A DNA stretch of 10,700 nucleotides. Source: Actinomycetes bacterium (GTDB taxonomy: Bacteria; Actinomycetota; CALGFH01). The number at the start of each line of letters is the position of its first letter. The first letter of the stretch is position 1. Location: assembly GCA_030146615.1 (NCBI GenBank), contig JASLBL010000423.1, forward strand, positions 1-10,700. The letters are read 5' to 3'. A program made the position numbers and the translations under genes. The notes beneath the pieces are model-generated. The model did no database searches. It was not told the origin of the DNA and worked only from the letters and a program-made list of their open reading frames with translations. Positions 1-5,458 of this stretch are shown here, piece by piece.

Positions 1-737
1 AGCGGTGCTGAAGCCGCCTCCTGCGCCTGCACTCCCTTCACCGTCAGCCACAGCGCCAGCGACAGCTCAGCCAGCCCGACAGGCAGCAGAATCCCCGGGA
101 CGAGCCGGTCCGACAGTGCCGGCGAGACCAGCAACGCCAGGGTGTTCACGACATAGCAGCTGCCCGCCACGACCATCAGCGCGCCAAAGACGCGCGGGAT
201 CAGCCGCGAGCGCAGGATCAGGGTGCCGATGAGCACGCAGAAGCCGGCGAAGAAGAGGAGGGCGAAGCCGAAGCCGGTGTCGAACAGGCCGACAGCGAGG
301 TAGGCAACGGCCTGTCGCTGCCCCTCCCCCAGCGCGGTGAGCGCGCCGCTCTGCTCGATCATTGCCAGCGGCACATACAGGTGGAGAAGGCTCGCCGCCT
401 CGATAATCACACCGGCGACGCTGAACACGAGCGCAAGCCGGGCAAGCGTGGGCTCGACCGCCTCGAACAGGCCGCAGATGAGCACGTTCGTCACGATGGC
501 GGGGACGAGGTAGAGCAGGTGAACCGCCACCCCCCACCGCCACAGCGTCTCGTTGGCGGCGATCCCCCGCGCTGTCGCGGCCGCGTCGCCCGCCACGAAC
601 AGCGATCCCCGCACCATCACTTCGGCGTACAACCCACCGGCGATCACCAGGAGGTAGCACAGTCCCGCGATCCGGGCCTGCCGCACCAGCGGTGCCGGAC
701 GAGCCTGCTCTGTCACCGCCTGGTTCACCACTGCCAT
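1..737 (-). CDS. DUF4386 family integral membrane protein (C-terminal end beyond window)
   Basis: This frame stays open from ATG 737 to the window edge and gives 245 residues without a stop. The protein is strongly hydrophobic, with about six membrane segments (near residues 22-40, 67-90, 100-122, 143-170, 180-204 and 214-234). The stretch LIPRVFGALMVVAGSCYVV (179-197), a late Pro, and the closing LAELSLALWLTVKGV pattern fit the DUF4386 family as I know it, whose members are about 230-250 residues, so only a few residues should be missing. The biochemical role of DUF4386 is unknown. No good Shine-Dalgarno precedes ATG 737, only a G-rich run directly before it; GTG 731 or 728 are alternatives. 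It is transcribed away from the cupin gene. The family call is from remembered pattern, not a search. Confidence 0.82.
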   Translation of the reverse strand, partial: MAVVNQAVTEQARPAPLVRQARIAGLCYLLVIAGGLYAEVMVRGSLFVAGDAAATARGIAANETLWRWGVAVHLLYLVPAIVTNVLICGLFEAVEPTLARLALVFSVAGVIIEAASLLHLYVPLAMIEQSGALTALGEGQRQAVAYLAVGLFDTGFGFALLFFAGFCVLIGTLILRSRLIPRVFGALMVVAGSCYVVNTLALLVSPALSDRLVPGILLPVGLAELSLALWLTVKGVQAQEAASAP

Positions 738-871
738 CCCCCATCCAACCCACTGTGGCACCTCAATTGGTGCGCGGATGCCCTGACGGTAGCGACCCGG
801 CGGTGGCGGCGGATCGGCCGTCGGGATGGCCCGCGGCGCCAGGCGTCGCCGCTTCCGCTGCCCGGCCCCGA

Positions 872-898
872 CCAAGGTATCGGTCGCTGCGACCTTGG
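872..898. repeat. Overlapping inverted repeats, possible operator
   Basis: CCAAGGT (872-878) and ACCTTGG (892-898) are perfect 7-base inverted arms separated by 13 bases. Inside them, GGTCGC-T-GCGACC (882-894) is a second perfect inverted repeat that shares the ACC of the outer right arm, so the two hairpins are mutually exclusive. The motif GGTATCGNTCG also occurs twice in direct orientation. The element lies between divergently transcribed genes, where a dimeric repressor site would be expected, but about 135 bases from the nearest start and inside the possible relic frame. Confidence 0.35.
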
Positions 899-1192
899 TA
901 TCGATCGTCGGGGACACGGGGCTGTTCCTGCTCGCCGCCACCTTCTAGGTCCTGGCCGTCGGCGGACCCCTGGAGGCATCCACCCTTGGAGCGACACGGC
1001 GGTTCACCCTCGGCGTAACCGCCGGTGCCAGTGCCCTGGGTTGCGCCGCCAGCTGGCTGCGGCGCTGCTGCGGGTGCTGTCAGTCGTCGCGGAGCCCGTT
1101 GACAGCCCCCCAGGCCGATGCAACGCTCGGTCGTCCCCATATCGCATCCAGCCGCCGCCGTCGTGGCTGTGCCCGCGCGGCGACCTCCAAGC

Positions 1193-1200
1193 AAGGAGGA
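1193..1200 (+). promoter_or_regulatory. Strong Shine-Dalgarno of the cupin gene
   Basis: AAGGAGGA sits five bases before ATG 1206 and is nearly a full complement of the 16S rRNA 3' end. It is the strongest ribosome binding site in the window and fixes the cupin start, although the frame stays open far upstream. Confidence 0.85.
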
Positions 1201-1205
1201 GTCAC

Positions 1206-1607
1206 ATGACCGACCAGCCCGCCAACGACCAACTCCAGAGCTTCGACTCCAACGCCATGCCCTGGGGCGAGCTGTACATCGAGCAACTCCAGCTGGGCGT
1301 GCCGCTGAAGGCATTCATCTCCGACCCCGACACCGGCATGTCGGTCCAGATGATCCGCTACGACGCCGGGTTCACCAACCCCTGGCACCGCCACAACTGC
1401 GCCCACGGGATCTATGTGCTTGAGGGCACCTTGAGGACCCACGCCGGGAACTTCGGCCCAGGCAGCTTCGTCTGGTTCCCCGAAGGCATGCTCATGGAGC
1501 ACGGCGCCACCGACGACGCTGCCGTGACCACGCTGTTCATCACCAACAAGCCGTTCGACATCCGCTACGCCTTCGAGGATGAGCAGGACAGCTCGACCGG
1601 CTCGTAG
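1206..1607 (+). CDS. Small single-domain cupin protein
   Basis: This is a 133-residue soluble protein covering one cupin beta-barrel. Cupin motif 1 is at residues 55-74 (GFTNPWHRHNCAHG onward), with probable metal ligands His61, His63 and His67. His67 occupies the place where most cupins have Glu. Motif 2 is at 86-99, with Pro92, Gly94 and His99 (PEGMLMEH). The N-terminal 20 residues and the acidic tail after 122 look flexible. Proteins of this size are often metal-binding dioxygenase-like or anti-sigma/ChrR-like cupins, and nothing visible picks a substrate. The start is set by AAGGAGGA five bases upstream. A TTGACA at 1099-1104 could be a -35 box but lacks a good -10. The gene is apparently monocistronic and converges on the minus-strand operon. 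Confidence 0.9.
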   Translation: MTDQPANDQLQSFDSNAMPWGELYIEQLQLGVPLKAFISDPDTGMSVQMIRYDAGFTNPWHRHNCAHGIYVLEGTLRTHAGNFGPGSFVWFPEGMLMEHGATDDAAVTTLFITNKPFDIRYAFEDEQDSSTGS

Positions 1608-1662
1608 GCTCAACGGTCACCCGGGCTGAGAGAACAGCAGCCAACGCCACAGCAACGCCGTC

Positions 1663-1678
1663 CAGGTTGACGAACCTG
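1663..1678. terminator. Short hairpin between convergent genes
   Basis: CAGGTT-gacg-AACCTG is a perfect 6-base stem with a 4-base loop, 56 bases after the cupin stop and about 86 bases beyond the end of the minus-strand operon. It has no T-run on either side, so it is a weak, possibly bidirectional, terminator candidate. A GGCCCGGGCC palindrome at 1745-1754, ten bases past the operon's last stop, is an alternative for the minus strand. Confidence 0.3.
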
Positions 1679-1763
1679 AGCATGAACTGCAGGCCTCCCC
1701 ACTCTTGTGGCTCGGATCCTGTCACACAGCCCAACGGAGCGAACGGCCCGGGCCAGTTGGGAG

Positions 1764-1961
1764 CTAGCGAGCGAGCCAACCGGCCACGAGCAACAGCGCG
1801 AGCGCTGGCAGATCGCCAGCGTCGACGCCATGGGATTCGGTCAGCGAGAACAACACGGCCCCCTTGGGGAACGGTTCCGCCGCGATGATGCAGGCGGCCA
1901 CGGTCACCACGGCAAGGGCCAGGAGCCGCCGGCGAGACCGAGCCGACTGAGGAGCCGTCAT
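1764..1961 (-). CDS. 65-residue membrane protein of unknown function
   Basis: The N-terminus is Arg-rich (residues 8-12) and is followed by a hydrophobic helix at 13-28. A short extracytoplasmic loop follows with EPFPKG and the pattern LFSLTESHGVDAGDLPAL (38-55), then a second hydrophobic segment at 52-63 ending close to the C-terminus. Two membrane helices with both ends inside is the simplest topology. The ...HGVDxGDLPAL string resembles short actinobacterial membrane proteins I have seen annotated only as hypothetical, and I assign no function. ATG 1961 lies 19 bases after the stop of the DNRLRE gene on the same strand, so it is probably the last gene of the operon. No clear Shine-Dalgarno is visible. 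The coherent hydrophobic pattern argues that it is real. Confidence 0.6.
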   Translation of the reverse strand: MTAPQSARSRRRLLALAVVTVAACIIAAEPFPKGAVLFSLTESHGVDAGDLPALALLLVAGWLAR

Positions 1962-1980
1962 TGGGTTCGATAGTAACGAA

Positions 1981-2583
1981 CTAGACAGCCATCCTGAACG
2001 CCATCGCGGAGGGCGTGGGGGCCGGCTTCGTCCAAATCACCAGCTGCGGCCGGTTGTCCCCTTCACGGCTCGCAAAGGTAATGGTCTGGCTGCTCCGCGT
2101 CGTCACGACAAAGCTGATCTCACGGGCATCCTCCAGCAGTCGGGCGACGTCCACGCTGCTCCAAGAAGCGGGTCCGAACGGTCCCGACCTGGCAACAGGT
2201 ACGTCGGCTGTCGGACGGCTTCGCGAGGTGGTGTCGCGCTCATCCCACCCGCTGCTCACCGGATGGACCGAGTAGCCGGCCAGATCGCCGGTTTGGGACC
2301 ACAGGCGAAGCTTGGCTCCAACGATGCGTCCCGACACCTCCGTAATGCGAAACCGTAGGTAGCTGCGGATCTTCGGGGTGGCGTCGGCACGCAGGGTCGG
2401 CTGACTCCCGTAGTTGGCATCGGGATGGGCGGTGCTGACATAGGTGTCGGCCACCGGGGTGAAGACGGCTTCCACGGGTTGCCGAAGCCGGATCGCCACG
2501 AGCCCTCCCCCTCCGACGGCTACGACTACCAGGCCCACCGCTATCCAGCGGCGCAGGGGGCGCCCTTGGGTTCGCAGCTTCAT
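1981..2583 (-). CDS. Membrane-anchored DNRLRE (CBM96-like) domain protein
   Basis: This 200-residue protein has a basic N-terminus, one membrane helix (13-32) and a single extracellular DNRLRE-type beta domain (about 39-185). Diagnostic features are the opening FTPVADTYVSTAHPDANYG, the LRFRI strand at 76-80, the KLRLW strand at 91-95, the SGWDERDTT segment and the closing EGDNRPQLVIW (174-184), close to the motif that gives the family its name. CBM96 members bind acidic polysaccharides such as alginate; others serve as surface or matrix modules. There is no catalytic domain. The start overlaps the upstream stop as ATGA (2583-2580). The domain is related to the C-terminal module of the metallophosphatase in the same operon. 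No signal-peptidase site is obvious after the helix, so anchoring is more likely than release. Confidence 0.85.
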   Translation of the reverse strand: MKLRTQGRPLRRWIAVGLVVVAVGGGGLVAIRLRQPVEAVFTPVADTYVSTAHPDANYGSQPTLRADATPKIRSYLRFRITEVSGRIVGAKLRLWSQTGDLAGYSVHPVSSGWDERDTTSRSRPTADVPVARSGPFGPASWSSVDVARLLEDAREISFVVTTRSSQTITFASREGDNRPQLVIWTKPAPTPSAMAFRMAV

Positions 2584-3476
2584 CGGCGGCGCACGGTGAC
2601 AGGGGCACTCACGACCGCTGACTGACCCGGTTTGTCAACATACAGCCAGACCCGGAAGGGCCCTGGGTGCTCGAGCGCGACCAGGCTGACCCGGGCGAGG
2701 CCGAGGGCGTTGGTGGTGGCGGCCTTCCACTGGACACCCCGGGCGTCCTTGGTGCGGACCTCGAAGAACAGGTTGGCCTCCGGTTCCGGACGGAGCACGC
2801 CCTTAGAGGAGGACTGGACGCGGACCACGATATGCATGGCCCCGCCCACCGGCACGGATCGCGGCGCCTGCATGTGGACCTTCAGGCGCTTGTTGACGGC
2901 TGTATTCGACCCGGCGCCGGGCATGGGCAACGAGGCAAGTCCGGGACTGCTCTCACTGGTGGAGCCCTCGATCCCCCACACCGGGTGCAGCACGACCTGG
3001 TTGCGCTGGTTTCGGTCCCGGACCCAGGCTCCATAGAGCGTGACGTGCTGGCCCACCCTTGGAATCCTCACGTTCGGGACGTCGCGGGGAACGACGGCCG
3101 CGCGGAGCACACGCTCATTGGCGGATGGGAGGAACCGGGAGGAGCTCCGGTCCACCTCGACCAGCATATTGACCTCGCCGTCGGCCGGATCACGTCGGAC
3201 CTGCTTGACGGTGCCGCGCACCGTCGAACAGCTGGCCACCACGACAAATCGTGTTGGATGAGGAACACCGACCATCGGGTCATCCCGACACGCCACCGCA
3301 CCTGTTTCCCAGGCGGGGGCGTTGGCTGGCGGCTCGATCGCCATCTCCAGACCACCACCCCGGAGGAGTCCGAAGCCGATGGCGGCAGAGAACGCGACCA
3401 GCGTGATCCCGGCGAGGACAAGGATCTGCGCGACCCCGAGCCGCCCGAGGTGCCGGTGTTGGCCATGCATTCTCAT
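2580..3476 (-). CDS. Membrane-anchored protein with OB-fold-like and Ig-like domains
   Basis: This is a 298-residue protein. Residues 1-14 are basic and His-rich, and 15-38 form a membrane anchor. Residues 77-170 look like an OB-fold-type beta barrel: it opens SCSTVRGTVKQV, continues with DGEVNMLVEVD, then RVGQHVTLYGAWVRD and VVLHPVWGIEG. The GxWVxD...HPVW pattern recurs in exported actinobacterial proteins of unknown function, from memory. After a Ser/Pro-rich linker (171-195), residues 197-296 form an Ig-like beta sandwich (VPVGGAMHIVVRV, ATTNALGLARVSLV, PGPFRVWLYVD). Two Cys (63 and 83) lie at the start of the outer region and could pair. No enzymatic residues are recognised, so a structural or binding role on the outer face is likely. 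It overlaps both neighbours by ATGA, so it is translationally coupled to the glycosyltransferase before it and the DNRLRE protein after it. Confidence 0.8.
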   Translation of the reverse strand: MRMHGQHRHLGRLGVAQILVLAGITLVAFSAAIGFGLLRGGGLEMAIEPPANAPAWETGAVACRDDPMVGVPHPTRFVVVASCSTVRGTVKQVRRDPADGEVNMLVEVDRSSSRFLPSANERVLRAAVVPRDVPNVRIPRVGQHVTLYGAWVRDRNQRNQVVLHPVWGIEGSTSESSPGLASLPMPGAGSNTAVNKRLKVHMQAPRSVPVGGAMHIVVRVQSSSKGVLRPEPEANLFFEVRTKDARGVQWKAATTNALGLARVSLVALEHPGPFRVWLYVDKPGQSAVVSAPVTVRRR

Positions 3477-5458
3477 CCCTGTGGCCGTGGCCCTCGCCTC
3501 CCTCCCACCCCTGGTCGTGGCGCGGACAGGCCCGAGAACGACGCGTAGTTGCCGTCTGCGTCGGTGAGGACCACGTAGTAGGGAGGTCGGGCCCGCCTGG
3601 GAACCGGGAACCGCAGGTTGATCGACCCCCGGCGGTCAGCGCGAACCGTTGCGACCCGGCGGCCGTGGTAATGCACCCTCACCGTCGAGTTCAAGGTGAA
3701 CCCCCAGCCCTTAACCCTCAGCACTCCCTCACTGACCGAACGGGTCACGACCGGCTTCTTGCGCAACCGGGTCGCCTTGTAGATCCACACCCGACCCTCA
3801 CGGTTCACAAACACCGTGTGGACGAGCTCACCTCCGTACCTGGCGATCAGCTCGCGGAACTTCCGCTGGGTCGAGGTGTTGACCAGCGGGTCTTCCTCGG
3901 GATCATCGATCGTGGTCGACGTGGCGTAGTAGACGAGGTAGTCGACGGTCCCCTTCTCCATTAGCTGCGGCGGCCACAAGGCCACCCAATCCCGAGGAGT
4001 GACCCCTTCGGTGCTCGGAAGGGCATGAACGATCTCGCCGCCCGGCAGCACGGTGGCCAGGCGGAATCGGCCGAACGGGTAGGCGTCCCGCCGACCGTAG
4101 AACGAGAACACATACTGGGCCGACCCATGCGACAAGGTCATCACCCCGGCGCCGGCTGGGCTGTGGTCGGCCAGCCAGCGGGCCGCCTCCTCCAACCCGG
4201 CGTAGCTGTCGTCGTGCAGCGCCCGCCACTGGTACGGAATGACCCCCGCGACCAACACCCCGGCCACAGCCACCCAGGCGGCGACCCGAGGAACCGACCA
4301 TGCCGGCCGCGGCAGCCGCTCCAGCGCCCGAGCAGCCAGCAGGCACAGCGCCGGAACCGACGGCAGCAGATAGTTGAACGCCTTCAACGGATACAGCTGG
4401 TAGAACCCCACGAACGCCAGCAGCCACAACCCCGGGATCAGGTCGGCCCGGGATCGCCGAACCACCGCCATCACCACCCCGGCCGTCCACAGGAGCACGA
4501 CCACGACCCCCTCCCGAGCCAGCAGCACCGTCGGGTAGTAGGTCCAGGGCACGTGGCTGACCCGGCGGCTACTCCTCGACAGGAAGTCCCCGAACTCCCG
4601 CGAGTTGGACGCCAGGTCCAGCAGCACCGGGCTCAGGAAGACCAGGAACGCCCCCGCGGCCAGCGCGACCATGCGCCATGGCAGCCGCCGCCTCGACACC
4701 AGCAGGTACCCACCGACGATCGGCAGGAGCAGGACCCCGACGATCTTGGCCTGGATGGCCAGGGCGACACAGGCCGCGAACCCGCACAGCCACGCCGGCT
4801 TACTCGTCCGGTCCCACCTGGCCAGGCACAGCATGGCCAGGGTAACGAGGAACGTCAGCGTCGAATCCAGCAGCGCCAACCTGCCCAGCACCACCGAGTA
4901 GCTGCTCACCGCCAGCAGCAAGGCCGCGATCAACGCCGCCCGCCGCGTGTACAAGCTCCGGGCGATGGCGAACACGACCACGATGGTCAGCGTGCTGAAG
5001 GCCGCGGCGACCGCCCGGGCGAGCACGTCGCTGACCCCGAACGTCCGGTAGGCCAGCGAGACCACCCGCTGGAACAGCAGGAAGTTCGAGTTGCCCCTGG
5101 ACATGAGGATGAACCAGCGCTGGAGCTCCTCCACCCCGGCCAGCACCGCCGCCTGGCCGGCGTAGACGGCCTCGTCACCGCGGAAGCCGACCCGGTCCAG
5201 GTTCCAGAACCGCAGCAGCCCGCCGACGGCGACGATCACCACCAGGGCGGCCGCCTCCAGCGCCCAGGGGCGGCGGCGCCGGGCTCGGCGGCCCGTGACC
5301 ACCGCCTCGGTGCCCTCGTCGGCCGCACCATGTGCGCCGTCAACGGCATCCAGGAACGGCGCCACCGACCCCGCCGGCTCGACAAGAAGGTCGTCGAGCC
5401 GCACCGATCCGGCCGCCTCGGCCGGTCGGTCGCGGGTGACCCGGTCACCGAGTCTCAC
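3473..5458 (-). CDS. GT39/ArnT-type membrane glycosyltransferase with C-terminal IPT-like domain
   Basis: I place the start at GTG 5458, which gives 661 residues and a GTGA overlap with the upstream stop. GTG 5470 is the longer alternative. After a cytoplasmic tail ending in an Arg cluster, TM1 spans about 66-84 and the first outer loop carries GFRGDEAVYAG with Asp95-Glu96, the acidic pair that is catalytic in GT-C enzymes. About ten further membrane segments follow to about residue 410, including GRLALLDSTLTFLV and KAFNYLLPSVPAL. Residues 415-570 form a soluble outer domain. Residues 575-643 add an IPT/TIG-like beta domain (VLRVKGWGF...STVRVHYHGRRVATVRADRRGS). By family, such enzymes transfer sugar, often mannose, from polyprenyl phosphate to a protein or lipid outside the membrane. 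The acceptor cannot be read from the sequence. A GGAG lies 11 bases before GTG 5458. Confidence 0.88.
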   Translation of the reverse strand: MRLGDRVTRDRPAEAAGSVRLDDLLVEPAGSVAPFLDAVDGAHGAADEGTEAVVTGRRARRRRPWALEAAALVVIVAVGGLLRFWNLDRVGFRGDEAVYAGQAAVLAGVEELQRWFILMSRGNSNFLLFQRVVSLAYRTFGVSDVLARAVAAAFSTLTIVVVFAIARSLYTRRAALIAALLLAVSSYSVVLGRLALLDSTLTFLVTLAMLCLARWDRTSKPAWLCGFAACVALAIQAKIVGVLLLPIVGGYLLVSRRRLPWRMVALAAGAFLVFLSPVLLDLASNSREFGDFLSRSSRRVSHVPWTYYPTVLLAREGVVVVLLWTAGVVMAVVRRSRADLIPGLWLLAFVGFYQLYPLKAFNYLLPSVPALCLLAARALERLPRPAWSVPRVAAWVAVAGVLVAGVIPYQWRALHDDSYAGLEEAARWLADHSPAGAGVMTLSHGSAQYVFSFYGRRDAYPFGRFRLATVLPGGEIVHALPSTEGVTPRDWVALWPPQLMEKGTVDYLVYYATSTTIDDPEEDPLVNTSTQRKFRELIARYGGELVHTVFVNREGRVWIYKATRLRKKPVVTRSVSEGVLRVKGWGFTLNSTVRVHYHGRRVATVRADRRGSINLRFPVPRRARPPYYVVLTDADGNYASFSGLSAPRPGVGGRRGPRPQG

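Larger units (their letters stand above)
738..1205. other. 468-base gap between divergent genes
   Basis: No intact gene of convincing quality lies here. The stretch holds the upstream regions of the minus-strand DUF4386 gene and the plus-strand cupin gene, overlapping inverted repeats at 872-898, and a plus-strand frame that looks coding but is broken by one TAG (826-1209). Other open frames across it have the Arg/Pro/Ser-rich composition of shadow frames in GC-rich DNA. Promoter motifs are not convincing. Confidence 0.6.
826..1209 (+). pseudogene. Possible decayed membrane-protein gene interrupted by an in-frame TAG
   Basis: From ATG 826 the frame encodes 40 residues: an Arg-rich start, then a hydrophobic stretch (about residues 17-40) ending LFLLAATF. 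A TAG follows at 946-948. The same frame continues with no other stop to a TGA at 1207-1209, which overlaps the cupin ATG by the four bases ATGA. Third-position GC is about 90% before the TAG and about 78% just after it, and the residues just past the stop remain moderately hydrophobic. Together this suggests a small membrane protein that once preceded the cupin gene and has decayed. Against it, there is no Shine-Dalgarno before 826, the C-terminal part is Arg/Ser/Cys-rich, and I recognise no family. Residues 1-40 could instead be a free-standing small protein, or the whole frame may be chance. Confidence 0.25.

Noticed and set aside
67..753. 228-codon minus-strand frame over the DUF4386 gene
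   Set aside because: It is in a different frame from the hydrophobic, family-like protein starting at 737, and has Arg/Gly/Asp-rich shadow composition.
1099..1127. TTGACA with a possible -10 (AACGCT) 17 bases downstream as cupin promoter
   Set aside because: The -35 box is perfect, but the -10 box keeps almost nothing of the consensus. One hexamer alone is expected by chance at some rate.
381..1205. Upstream extension of the cupin frame to 381
   Set aside because: AAGGAGGA at 1193-1200 and the cupin domain start fix ATG 1206. The upstream part runs antisense to the DUF4386 gene.
4261..4620. Short repeated GCC/CAG-type runs in the plus strand as possible repeats or CRISPR-like units
   Set aside because: They follow from Ala/Leu/Val codons of membrane helices. 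Spacing and sequence are irregular.
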